Source: Onchocerca lupi
Taxonomy: Eukaryota; Nematoda; Chromadorea; Rhabditida; Onchocercidae
Assembly: GCA_028564675.1 (NCBI GenBank)
Contig: JAOVVO010000257.1
Span: 1-64,000, forward strand
Direction: 5' to 3'
Length of the DNA: 64,000 bases
The position numbers and the translations under genes were made by a program. The notes under the pieces were generated by a model. It had not been told where the DNA came from. It did not search any database and was given only the letters and a program-made list of their open reading frames with translations. Shown piece by piece: positions 1 to 14,600 of the stretch. Every line of letters starts with the position of its first letter. Position 1 is the first letter of the stretch.

Positions 1-1579
1 TTTTTCTTTTTTTTTTTTTTTTTTTTTTTTTGTGTTAATATGAAAATATTTAAAAGCTTCATGAAAAATAATGAAAAATGGAAGAGAGAAAAAAATGGAG
101 GGAAACAAACGATTGTTTTTTGTAAACTTTTTAAGCATATAGCAAAAAAATAATGATTAAGCTATTGGTTAAAAAAAGTTGTATCAATAAATTGTTAACA
201 ATTTAAGAAGAAATAATAAAAACGTATTTTTTACAATTTAAAATGGAATTTTCTAATTAATTACAACTTCAAATATTTCATTTAGACATGAAAATTTCTG
301 TGCAAAAGAAAACTCTTTAAATGCTTAAGAAATTAAAAAAATATTTATCATAAATCAGAATGGAATTTTCCACTTATTCTAGTTAATTAAGACTTAGAAC
401 ATTTTATTTAAGTATGAAAATTTATGTGAAAAAAAAACTTTTCTATATGCCCTAGAAAATTGATTTCATATTTTCTTCAAATTTTTTCCAATTAATTATT
501 GATTCTTACTAACGATTTAAGAGGAAAAAAGTTTTCGATTTCTTTTTAAATTTAAATCTCATTGTAAATAAAATATTGCTATTCAAGTATACATAATCAT
601 TAATTATTTAACAATAAAATAAAGTAATTTCAATTTTGCATTTTCCATAAAAATTCATCCTTAATTCTTTTTTCTCCTTCTTTTCCTTTTTTATTTTTTA
701 TTTTTTTTTTTTTTGAAGATTAAATTTTAAATATTTTATCCATGATTGAAAATAATAAAACTTCACATCACTAAATCTTAGATATCTTATCTACGATTGG
801 AAATGGCAAAAGTTCACGTTGGAAAATGATATGAAATTATTTAAAAATAAGGAAAATAAAATAAAATCACAAAAATGAAATGAATCATTAGCTAAATGAT
901 AAACAAAACAATTTTTTATATTCATCATTTTTGTCTAGAGCTATCGATCTATGCTTTAAGACAAAAATGGAAAATCCAATTTAGTTAATTCTCGGATTTG
1001 ATTACCATTTCATAATGGCCAAATGGTGACACTATTTTGGCCAAATGAAAAAAATTTTTGTGCCTATAAATGCCAGCGAAATACTAACAATTGCATACTG
1101 ATTTGTAAAGTCTGGAATGCTTGAAATAATTCATAGCTTTAAGCTAAAATATTTGTTGTATAAGAGAAATATATATATATGTAAAAGGAAAAAATTTGAA
1201 GATTTCAAGTTCCTGTTAAGAAAAAAAAAAAAAAAAAAAGAAAACGGAAGAGAAGATAAATTGGTATATTTGTACTTTAACATAGAATTTTCCAGCTACA
1301 ACATTTTCAACTATAAGGAAACTTAAACAAATTTTATGAAATTAATTTAAAATTTTAAAAACAAATATCGCTTTTCGTAAATTTTACATTGAAAAGATGA
1401 AAGTTACCAATCATCTAGCACCAATAATATACTTTCATATGATCGAAATGATTAAATATAATCATTGAATTAATTCAAATTTGATAATCATATATTTAAT
1501 TCACTTCTTTTTATAAATTATTATATTCATGCAAATATTTACGTATAGACCTCCACAAAAATATCGCATTTTCAATCAT
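1..1579. other. A/T-rich flank downstream of the unrecognised gene
   Basis: Homopolymer-rich sequence with no supported gene. A 69-codon plus-strand frame at 1117-1326 is lysine-rich because of poly(A) and is not credible. Confidence 0.6.
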
Positions 1580-4500
1580 TTACATATCTTCTTCTATGAT
1601 ACCGTTTCCACTCAAATTACGGTATATTGTACCGTTTCCGTGCACGTTCAATCTCGAAAATAGATCGGAATAATTTGCTGTCAATTTATTCCAGTATTTG
1701 ATCAGTGAAATGATAAATGACAAGCAAGCATTCGTTAATTGAAATTTTTTCTTCAAATCATTTGATCTAATTAATAACGCTATATATAAACTGATTTCAC
1801 TAATTAATTTTTTATTAAGCATTTGAAAATACAAATTTTTGTTTATCGAATGATATTATCATATTTAATTCATTAAGCTCAACTTTGTTTAATATTATTA
1901 TAGCATTATTTCATTAATCTTGAGTCGATCTAATGTCATGAGCACATTTATTTTATGATAAAAAGATTTGCGATGAATTTCGCATAAATTTACAAAAATA
2001 CTAAAAAAAAAAAAAAAACGATCCATCTATGAATAAAAAGCGAAAAACTTCCCTTATGAAACAGGAAAAGAGAAAAAAAAAAGAAAAGAAATAAATCATA
2101 GTATAGTAGAAATTATTCGAAATTTTCAAAACAAAAAAAAAAAAAAATGATTTATCTTTTTTTTCCAATGAAATAAAAAAGTCTAAAAAGATAATATTGC
2201 TATTTTGAAATAAATGATGCTGGTGATAATGATGTTGGCGATGACATCAACTTTGTGAAATCATTAAATGCGAGAAAAAAAAGAAAGAAAACAAAAGAAA
2301 GATAGAAAATGAAAAAAAAAAAAAAAAAAAAAATTGAGATGATGAAAAGGGAAGGAAAGAAAATAGTGTAATCATGATTAGATGTAATTTGATATCGTGT
2401 GAATTATCAAATATGAAAAAATAATCATTTTTTATGAAAAAATATGAAAAAATGATCATTTTTTCATATTTTTAATTTCGGAAATTATAATATTTTGGGC
2501 GACATATGTTTTAATATTAGATACAAATAAATGATTTATAAAACTTATTCTTATGATAAAAATAATGAAAATTATTAGTTTTACAGAAATTTTGTTTTAT
2601 AAATATACTTTTTATGGTAACTATAATAAAAATTATTATTATTATTTATTATTGTTACTATTATTATTATCATTATTATTTTCCAAGTATAATCTTTATG
2701 ATAATGATTGCAATCATAATTGTTATCACTGCTGACAAAAAATTTTCATAATTTCTTGTAATCATTATAAATGCTATTCATTATAGCATCTAATGATTTA
2801 CTCATTAGATCAGAATCGAATCTATAAAATGTATTTATCATCATTCATATCAGTTTACTGCATTGTAAAATCTAATTTATATATGAAAAATTAATTAAGA
2901 TTTGAAGGAATTTAAAAAAAATAAACACAAAATCACGAATTTTTAAAATTTTTAAAAATTTTTGAAAAGAACCAATACTTGAAAATAGCTAATAAATGAA
3001 TAAAGAAATGAAACCAAGCAGAAAAAAATAGGAAAAAAGAATTTCTTATCATTTTTTTATTAAGTTTTCTATAGGACAAAAGGTAATAGTAACTAATTAC
3101 ACAATGATTAATTAGCTAATTAGTTCTTCATGATAGGTAGAATATTTATATCTATCTCATTTAGAAAAATTGATAGCATATCAAATATTTGCACTGATTT
3201 TTGTCACTATACTTTAAATAATGATATCATCATCATTTAAAATTTAAAAATTCATGCTCAAATCACTAGAAAAAAATAAATAAACAAAAGTACCATAAAT
3301 TCTCAATTCTCAATGTATATCGTTTATTTTATTTTGTTATCGAAAATTTTAATCATACAATACACGTCATTTCTAATTTACCGTTTTTTCACAGAAAAAA
3401 GGCGAAAATTAAATTTAAAAAAAAAAAGAAAGTTTTAAAAGAAGAGAAAAACAAACAATTGATAGCTGAATGATCATATATGGATATAATCGTCGAAATG
3501 AGTATTTGAAAAAATAATGATTTTTATTTAAAGACAAATTAAATACCATTTTAGGAAAGAGAAAGGGAAAGAGAAGGATTTTTGATAAATATTTGAACAA
3601 ATTTCAATTATTTCAACCTGAAAGTATCAAACAAAAATGTTTAAATTATAGGGGAGGGAAATGAACTTAATAAACTCAATATAAATTGATCATTAATGGT
3701 GACAAGTTTTAATCATATTTTTATAAAAAATTTGAATTTAATCAACAAATTTATTTCAATAGGGTAAGAAAGGTTTGATTGACCGAAAAATTAATTACTT
3801 ATCATATTCTATTTGCTTTGTATAAAAAATAACTGAAAATTGACGTCAGCTTTGATATGTCTACTATTAATTTCCAATTGTAATTTGAATTCATTAACTC
3901 ATTTGTTCATTTGAAACATCGACAAAAATTCTGTTAAAAAATTAGGAAATTATCTAATTAAAATAATTTATTTGAATAAATGCAAATTTAAATGAAATGC
4001 AATTGAAAATTTTTAATTGAAAACTTGTAAATATAAAAATTCTAAATTCAAAAAAAGTATTTTTTTCCTTTGTTTTTTCAAGCAAATTGACTTTTTTTTT
4101 TTTTTTTTTTTAATAATATTTCTACCTTTACCATCATCCAAATTTTGTTCCAATGCAACAGAACCCGATTCTCGACGTAATGCTGATCTTGATGTCAGCA
4201 ATGATTTGAATTGACTTGTATAACCGCTAACGCGTAAGATGTCCGAGCTAACCTAAAAATTAAGTTCTTGTTTTATTTTTGCACAAAGTTGCCCAGGAAT
4301 GAATTATTTTATACAAAATTTAAGTTTAATAAGGAAAACAATGAATTGAAATTTTGTTTTGCGAAATTTAAGATCATAGGAAATTTAATTATTCAATTAT
4401 TTAGTAATATTGTGATTATTTTTAAAGATACTACATAATAACTATAACAATAAGAACAAAGATAATTAGTATAACTGATAGGAAAAAGAGAAATCTAAGC

Positions 4501-7500
4501 AGCATTTAGAATACTTTATAATTTTTAAATTGAATTTATTAATTTCTGATATTCTCAATACATTGTTTGAATCGATGGAAGAATTTGATCGGTAAATAAA
4601 AAATAACGGTTTTACTCATCTAATAACTAGTTGAAAAATTAAACCAATTAATTAGCAATTAGATTCATTTCATTACTATGCCAAGTGCATATCGTAACTT
4701 CAATGATACATATCAGCAACTGATATTTTATCAGTATTTTTATTGAGCAATAATAGCAAAATTCAGAAATGATAGGAATATTCAAATTAAATTACAAGAA
4801 TAATAATTAGAAAGAAACTAAACATTTAAAATTTTTAAAATTAAAATACTGAAATGAAAATCACATGTGAAATCATTTGTCTGATCATTTTAATCATTCA
4901 GTTGACAATTTTATTTACTTAATGTAACTGATTTGAATATTTAAATTAAAATTTATTAGTGCATAGACTGTAAATTTTGCAATAACATGCCTTTTTCATT
5001 AAATAATTATATATTCTGATAAATTATGTGAAGAAAAGATCAATTAAAATTTTCTGTAAGTAATTATTTGTATATGAATAATATAAAATACGAGCAAAAA
5101 AAGGATACATTATTTTTATAAGAATTGTAATTTTTGATTTAAATAATATATATTATTGGATTGTTGCTGCTACTTTGTGTTATTGTTAATTTCAAACATG
5201 ATACAACTTTGGAAAGGAATCTAAATTGATAAGTTCTTCAAAAATATTATGAAGTGATAAAAAATAACTTAAAAGTTGCATCTAAAATAAAATAAAAAAT
5301 GAAAAATATGAAAACGAAAAAAGAAAACAAAACGGATGTTGATTTTTTGGTAGATATTAACGTAAGATAAGCGCTAACTCATTGGAATAAATTGAATTTA
5401 TGAAAATTTATTTTTGACAAATATTAGTCGTTAACTATTTTAAGAAAAAGATAAGGAGTAAGTTTTTTTTTTTTTTTTTTTTGATAGTTTATCTATTCAC
5501 TTTCAGCTAATTTTTTACGAATAAATTTGATAAGATTTATTATTTTTTTTGAAAAATATCATAAGAAAATTGAAATATAATTTATTTATGAAGATAATTA
5601 TTTCAATTGATTTATTGTTACATAAAATAATAAAATGATGAAGTATAATAGTTAAATTTTTGATATTTGATATAGAATTCTTCAAATACTCTCATCAAAG
5701 TTTTTTTTTTCCTATAAATTCCTTTGAATTCAGCAGTTTTAGAAGATGTCGCTGAAATCGTGAGGATAAAAGACAAAAAAACCGATGATTTCTTTGTTTT
5801 AAATTTAACATTGCATACTTTGCTGCAAATTGATTGCGAAATCATTTTTTTTTTTTTTTTTTTTGCTATTAAGTCAATGAATTTTTTCAAAAAAAAGCTA
5901 TATTTCATCATGCTCTAACCATAAGCACATTCCCATGCGCCAAAAAAAAAGGGTGCATTTTCTGAGACAGCAAAGGAGCTTTCTTGTAGACCAAAAATGA
6001 TATCACGATCCTCCGTTCACGAAGAAGAAGAAGAGAGTCCTGAGTACAAAAATCATTTCAAACAATGGGCAGCTATGATCTCGATCGGATGGTCCAGCAC
6101 GTGATATATCAATTGTTCTTTAATGCATAATCCTATCTCCTCTTTTTTCGTATTATATTTTCTTCATGAAAGTTGTCTTTTTGATATTATCAAAATTACA
6201 TTGTTGATACGATTGCTACATTTGTTGATTAACAAATTTATCATAATAAAGATTTAATTACGCAATTTTCAGGTACGTTTTAAAGTGAATGAAATAACAA
6301 AATTTGAAGAAATTGTAAGAACTGAAGAACAGAATTCAACCTACAATTTTGTCATTGATCAGAGAGAATAGCGACAAAAGAAGAAAACTGAAATAGGAAT
6401 AAATTCTGGTTAATTTTTTCCTTAGTTTTTTTTTCAAAAAATTTTTAAGACACAAAAAAAAAACATTTAACTTGACAATTTCAAATGCTTATTTAATAGA
6501 AAATTAGAATAAAACTAATTCAAATGAATGTAACTAAAAATGTAATTAGAATTTTATAATTCTTCCAAAGCATTATTGATATTATTGATCCAGAATTGAT
6601 AATTCGAATTGCTTCAAAAAAATATTTCAAAATTTAATTGGTAAACTGGGAATATAGATTTAAAATACCAAGTAGTCATTAAACATCAACTACTATAATT
6701 CAATGAAAACATTCATTTTAAATTCTGAATTCAAAATCATCGATAATCAGGGAAATGGAAAGCGAGAGAAACAACAAGTTTAACTTTTGCGAAAGTTTTT
6801 TTCCTTTTTTTCATTTTCTGAAGCAATAATTTTCCCAAAAGATTTGTTAAAAAGTCTAAAAATACATTTTTTTTTAACTATGAAATGCAAATTGTGCCAA
6901 CGAAAAAGTTGGATTCTATGTTTTACTCAATCTTTTGATATATTTTTTTCGGATGACTGAATGCATTTCATAGTTAAGAAAATATATTTTTAGGAAATTT
7001 TGAAGTGCATTGAAAATTTTGAAATTAACTTCAAATAGTTTCAATAATGTTTGGCTGATTAAGATCTAGTTAATAGCTTAGTAATTAAAGTTAATTAGGT
7101 GCCTCAGCTATTAACATCCTCATATTAGCATAAGCAGTGTAATATATTTATGTTTACAATTCTTATTTCAAATAAATATACTATGAAATTTAATGAAGCA
7201 AGCGAGAATTAATTAGTTGTATTATTTAATGAATATAAGAAAAACATGAAATAATACAGATAAGGTCGACATATTTGGTATTTAATTTATTTATTTGATT
7301 ATTTATTCAGTAATACTTTTAAACAATAATCTGGAGTTGAATAACAACGAAAGAATTAAATTAAATTTGCTGTACTAAAAATTAATATATTTCATTTTAT
7401 ACTAAAAGAGTATATTTTTTTATAAAATAAAAAATTTGACCTTATTACTTGTTAAAGTTAAATTATTGATAAAGATAAAAATTAATTAAATTATTATTAT

Positions 7501-10500
7501 TCTTATCAAAATGATTTGTGACTTTAACTATTCGTTATATACAGTATTACTCATAATATTTTTGCTCCTCATTAATTAAAAATATATAAAATTCAATTTA
7601 AATTTTAATAAATAATATTAAAAACTTTTAATGAAAAAATTTATTTCAAACCTGAACGAAAGGATTATTAAATAATCTCATTTCATCAACAGTAGATTTT
7701 GTCAAAAAATCACAGCTTCGTCCATGACGCTTATCCAATTGACCAATTTCGTTGCTGGAAAAAATAAAAAAAAAAATTCAAAATTATCAGGAAATAAATA
7801 TGGAATGAAGAAATAAATATTTTTTCAAATTTGCAACAAAAAAATTTTAGTGATCTATTAAATAAAGAAGTTAAAATGCTAACTTATACTGAATACTTAA
7901 AATTGTGCGTAATAATGAAAAACAAATTTATCTATTAATTTTTGAAACACTTTTTTTTTAATGCTAATTTATAGAATTTCTTTTATCAAATTTTCTTGTA
8001 ATTTTATTTTTCAAATAAAACATATAAATATTGATTTTATTTGATTAATTTTCATTAATTAAAAAATAAAAAATAGATAAAGGAATAGATAGAAAGAAGA
8101 AGTAGTAATTTTTATAAAAAAAACTTTTGAACTAATCGATTTCTTGCTGTTGTAATATTCCATTTAAGTTGAGAAATCATTTGAAATAATTCCTGATTAT
8201 TCACAGTTCATAAAAGCATAGTAAAGAAATGACAGAAAGAAAGGAAAAAAGAAAAAAAAAACAAGAAACAATTTAAAAGAAGCTTTAATTTGATATTTTA
8301 GGATTTTGTAAATTTGAAATTGTTAAAATTTCCCAATACAACACAATAATTCTTTTTTCTAAATTAGTGCTATAAAATATGATAGCAAATGAAGTTAAAA
8401 TTTATTATAACAAAAATTTATGCATATAATATTAATAAAATAAAAGAAAATGTGCATTTATTTATTAATTTAAAATGATTTTTTTCCAATGCTGTTAAAT
8501 TGTTATTAATTGTTATTAGTTTGAAAAGTTGAAAAAAGTTTTTTCGAATGTTTAATTAATGTTAGTTTCTTTTTTCTTTTTTTTTTCTATAATAATTAGG
8601 AAATGAGAAATTCCGTTATCGTATTTTAGATCAGTACAGTATGGTAATAAATCGTAATAACTTATGATACAGTAATAAACCGTATCGTAAGTATTATGGT
8701 AATAAATCATAATAACTGATAACTTGTCTAATGAGGTTATAATATGTAAATGTACTGTATGTAAAATGTACTATATCGATAATTTTTAATTATTCGAAAT
8801 TATTTATAAATTTTTTGTTTTTTTTAGTTATAAATTTTTTTTATTGAAGAAGCCTACATTGTGCTATTCCGTGGTGATGAATTTGTTACCGTTGCACCTT
8901 TCTGAAGTGTTCGACCGTCCGGACCATATATTGGCATCGTTGATATCCCCTGTTGAATTCTAGAATTCTTTTCTTTTTTTTTCTTCTTCTTCTTTTTATT
9001 TTATTTTATTTTTTTTTTCGTGAATTTTTAAAGTTAAAAATAAATTATAGACAATTTAGATGAAAAAAAAAAAAATATATAATCATTTTAAATATAGCAA
9101 TATGTATCATGCAATCATACAGCAATTTTTATAAAAGATATTTTTGATTAATATAATGTTAGCATTTAGAAAAATGTTTTTTTTCCTTTTTTTTTCTAAA
9201 TAAAAATAGTTGCTATCATCATGCAAATATATCATTTTCGTTTCTAGCATTTTTTTTAATTTTTGATGATTAAAAACTAGTTAAATTCATTTTTTTTTTT
9301 TTTTTTTTTTTGTCGCAATAATTAATGTCGTATTTCGTGTAAAAAAGTTGCGTGCGATTTATATACATTTACGTATGTCGTATAAAAGATGCATATACAA
9401 AAAAGAAAATAAAAAATAAATAAATATTTCGTCTAGAATATGCGAATAAAAAGAAGTAAAAAAGAAGTGAATTATTCATTAGTAAATAACGATTATAATA
9501 AATTTCATTAAATGATTTAGAAGAAGCAAATATTTCGAGATATTTCGATTCAATATTAGTCAAATTGATAAAATGAAAGAATTTTGCATGATTCAAATAA
9601 CAGCACTTATTTTAATCGAAATGATTTAATGTATAAATTAGTGATATTATGATAATATTTAAATGCCAACAAAAAATAGCTAGAATAAAGATTAAGAAAT
9701 CAAAATTAATGAGAATTAAAATAAATAAATAAATTAAAAAAAAAAAGCAATTAGTAAAAGATAAATTGGGTAAAATTTTTAGCAAGAATTTCTTTCTCTC
9801 TTTCTCCTTTTTTTTTTTTTTTTTTAATAAAATACAAGTTACTAAACTTGAAATATATAATAGAAGAGGGCAAATTAAATGTTTATTATAGGATGTTTTG
9901 AGATTAAAAATAATCCTAATATCGACATATTTATCCCCTTCATTTAACAAAATTTAACTATTAAAATTATTTTTTCTTTAACTATAAGTGAATTTTTAAT
10001 TGAAAATTATGAAATGAAAAAGAAAATTTTGATAATGAAGATTTTAAGTAAGTGACGAACTTGAAATAAACATTTAAAATGAAATTTCAAGAATGGAATT
10101 TTTAAAACTTCAAGTCAAATTTATATCTTAAAACCATTTACTATTTGTTAAAAAGCTGATGACAAACGTTAATTTCCATTAATCGTCCCATCCAATCAAA
10201 CTAACTGCTTATAAAATTTCTTCGATAAACTGAAAGTTCAAATTTTAAAAACATTTTAAAATATGAATAAATATGATTTGTGAAAAAGTGGCGGTTGTAA
10301 TTTATTAATTAATGTTTTAATGATAATATATTAATTACTATATTATGATTCCTATTTTTTTTTTTTTCAGAATATATTCCAGCATTTTGAGATAAGATCT
10401 CTTAACAATCTTTAAATCATTCCTAAGAGTAGCTTGTTGTTGAGTAATAATTGAAGCAAAAAAGAGTGATGGATTGAAATAATTGAAAAAAGACAAAAAG

Positions 10501-11596
10501 GAAATCAATCAATTTTTGACTTTTGATTGAAAATTGCAATAAAATTCATGAAAATTTTTTTTATTAAAGCATTTGATTGATTATTTAAGTTTTTTTGGTG
10601 AATTTGAAGAATATAACTATAATATCGTTGATTTTTTCTTTTTTTTTTTTTTTTTTTTTTTGCAAATTCATCAATTTTGAAATTTAGAAATTGAAAAGTT
10701 CCATAAAAATTTAGCCAAAAATTATTTCATAAATTATATAATGGATATTTTTTATTAATCCAAAATGTTAATCATAATAATAGTGATAAATTAAAGCTAG
10801 CAATAATAGCTTACTAATTAAATCAAATAAAAAAGAAAAAAAATACTAAATAATTATAAATTATTGAATAAATGCGACGGGAAAAATTAATTGAAATAAG
10901 AAATTTACTTGAATTTTATCAAGTTAAAATTTTTTTTTCAAGCACAGTTTCTATTAGATAATATCATTGAGAAATTATGAAATTTTCAATTATGATTAAT
11001 TATAGAAATGAATATGTTTTAAAAAATTGCAGACTAATAATCAAAATGAAATTCGAAATAAATTTAATAAATTTTACAACAAATTTAAAAAAAAAAAAAA
11101 GAAATAATAAAAAATAATTTATTGAAATTTTTTACAGATTATTTATTGATTCGTTAGAAATAGTTGGAATATATAATGAAGCTGTCATATTCGATAATGT
11201 GAAGGAATTTGTGAGACAAAGTTTAAAAAAATTGCAGATCAATAATCAGAATGAAATATGAAATAATTTTAATAAATTTTACAATGAATTTAAAAGAGAA
11301 AAATAATAGTAAATAATTTATTGAAAATTTTTCCAGATTATTTATTGATTCGTTGGAAATAGCTGGAATATATAATGAAGCTGTTATATTCGATAAAGTG
11401 AAGGAATTTGTGGGACAAAGTGTCTTTAATCTATTTTCAAATTTTCAATAAAATGATGTCTTGTTTGCTTGAGTTAAGCGTAGACATTTGAATGTGTGCT
11501 CTGAAATCGGCCATTTTAAAATCCACTTCATTAAAAATATATGAAAAATGATTAAAATATCATAAATCAAAAAAAAAAAAAAAAAAAAAAAAAAAA

Positions 11597-11631
<35 letters not shown>

Positions 11632-14600
11632 AGAAAAAAAAACGAGAAAAAAGCAAAATATAATATGCAAAATATCTGATACAAAAATGATGCAAATTAA
11701 ATTAGAAAAATTTAATTCAATAATTTAATTTGAAATAAGAACAAAAAAAAAAAAAAATACTGCTCATTGTGATATAAATTAGATGAAATATTTTCATTTT
11801 CTGAAAGAATTGATTAAAACTTTCGAAAAGTAACAACTGACATGATGTTATTTATGTTGAAGTATATCATTTTGTGAAATTTTGAAAGAGAGAGAGAGGA
11901 AAAAAAGGCAACTTTTTATAAAAATTTAGAATTGTAAATACTACTTAAGTCTGCAATTTTACTTTTAAACTATAAATCTTTACAATAGCAGCTTACATTT
12001 AATTTTTAAAACAACGAGTTAGTTGAATTATCATTTTAACTGGTAATTTTTTTTTCTTTTTTTTGTTTTTAAACTTAGACTTAATGATTAAAACTATATT
12101 CAAATGTAGCCTTTTTTTTTTTTATGTTCAACTAATAACAAAAAAAAAAAAAAAAGAATCGAAAGAAAAGTTAATAATTTTAAAGTTATAAATTAATCAA
12201 AAAGAAGGCTAATTCACCTTGTTGTTTAGTTATATGATATTCAATCAATCGACACTGCTATCATTCAACATTGTGTATTTAAAAAAAGAAAAAAAAAAAA
12301 AAAAAAAAAAAACTACAGTACAATGTTTAAAGATAGCACTATTGATTGAATTAGGAATGAAATAACAAACAAAGAGCAGAAGGAAGCTATTTCATAAAAT
12401 TTGTACTTCTTTTTAGTTTCTTTTCTTTTTTTTTTTTTTTTTTTTGACCAATTTTTTTTTTTGTTCTGCTAGCTTAAACGAAAAGGATAAAGGACTGTTG
12501 AAATTGATGGCATTCACTCAAAAATTTTATTAAATGACAAGGAAAAAAGAAATATTATGTCAATTTTAGATAAGCAGCAATTGTCACGGGAACTTTTAAT
12601 AACTAAGTTGGATTTGAAAATAACTTCTTTGCATTTTTTTTTTCTGAACATATGGAAGTTAAATGATTAAATTTAATTTCAACTATTAAAATTTGCTCTA
12701 TAAAATAAAATTTTCAGAATAAAAGGCAAGGAGAAAAATTTCGTTTAATTGAAAAATCATTTTTTTTTTTTTTTTGAATTCCAATATTCTTTGATTCAGT
12801 TTGAAAGATTTGATGAGTTTATAGAATTGAAATTGGATTAAACTTTATAATTGAAAGAATAAGTAAAACAAAGAAAAATTATCAGTTTTGAAGTATGAAA
12901 AGTTTGAAAACTAATTTTATGATCATCATAAAGGCCAAGAATTTGCATTTTTAAAAATTTTCTCGAGATCGATGCTTATATATTAATTTAATGTAACTTC
13001 AAAATTATCGACCAATTCTGATAAAACTAATTTAGTTAATCATTATTATATCTCATTTTACCTGCATGCAAAATCAAATAATTTATGAAAGGAAATTTTA
13101 ATCTATATAAATAAAAATTTTTGTCGTTCATTTCTACATAACACTTCAAGTTCTCCACCGATTGATTTGAATTTATAATACGATGTTGCTTTCGAATAGA
13201 CATGCGTTTAGGATTCTTCGGAGATTTATAATTTTAAACAAACAAGCATGGCTGATCCAGCTGGTGAATAATCATAAAAAAAAATTTAGGCAATGAAAAT
13301 TATAAAATCAATAAAGCTCATAATTTAACAATAAAATTTAATCATCATTTCCTGACTAATTTCTCCCTCAACTAGTCATTTTACATAATCGAAATCGATG
13401 AGTAGTAAAAAGAATTTTTTTAGTAAAAAAGATTTGTTTTTTTTTCTTTTGTTGCAATAATGAATCATTAAATGCATCAAAATTAATCAGTGCTTCAACT
13501 AAAGTTTTATTTTTTCTTCAGCTAAAAAAAAAAAAAAAAAAATGAAAAAATATGAAGCGGCAAACAATTTCACTTTTGTTTTCATTAACTGGAATCATAT
13601 TATTCCGTTAGTTTTTTTTTTACAAAAATAAAAATAAAATTTGCGTTAAACGGAAGTGGAAAGAAAAGGGAAAAAAGACGAGCTAAAGAACTATTTTATT
13701 GTTTATAAAAAGCATAACTCATATAATATCGTTTTATTTTTTGATTCTTTGATTTTATGAAATTCGATGAAAAATCTTCTGGCGATGGTAAAAGGTTTAT
13801 AAATTAAATATTACGGTGAAGAAAAAAAAAAGAAGGAATTCATGAAAACTCTTCAAAATTACTAACTAAACTATTTTTTAGTGCTCAAATCTATATAATA
13901 TGCTAAAATTAATTATTTTTTTTTCAAATTTCATCGTCTTTTTTTTTGGGACTGTAGTCTTCAGGTATGCTTTTTCTCTGCCATCATTCCTTTTCAATAA
14001 TGATTTTTTAACCAAAAATGAAAAAAAAAACATTTCTCTTCTATTTTGAATGAAATATATTAGTTATGTAAATCAATATATTAACTAATTAGCATGGTTG
14101 AATGCACATTTATAATCTTAAATTTGCATATCTTATAAATTATATTCCTTTTCATACATTTTCCCTTTTTTACATCCTTTAAGTAACAAAATAATTTAAA
14201 TAATTTAAAATAAAATCAACTCGTTACATGATTCTAAGTTAATGAATTTTTATAATCTTGGAAGTTGATAGCTTATAAGTTGTGCTTTCTTTCACGCATT
14301 TTCATGTTTTAAATACATTAAATGATTTTAATTGAAGAAATAATTCATAACTTATAGTGGTAAAATTTTTTTTGCGATATTAAATATACTTAAGGGCAAT
14401 ATATTTGAATATGTTTGAATATAGTGCATGCAAATTACGATTAATTCTTAAAAGTTCGGGAAAATAATAAAGAAACAAAAATAAACAGTTAATTTTTGTA
14501 CAAATAAATCGAGTGATCGAAATAGAATAAATTCGGAATTTTCGAAATGAAATTTCATAATCGCACGTAATTTTTAAGTAATTTCAAAAATTTTCTTCCC

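Noticed and set aside
10140..10230. Resemblance of the minus strand to the 28S segment GTTTGACTGGGGCGGTACAT
   Set aside because: Only about 60 percent match over a short stretch, too weak to call beside the clear 28S relics nearby.
11445..11684. Minus-strand poly-Phe frame
   Set aside because: It is a translation of adjacent poly(A) tracts.
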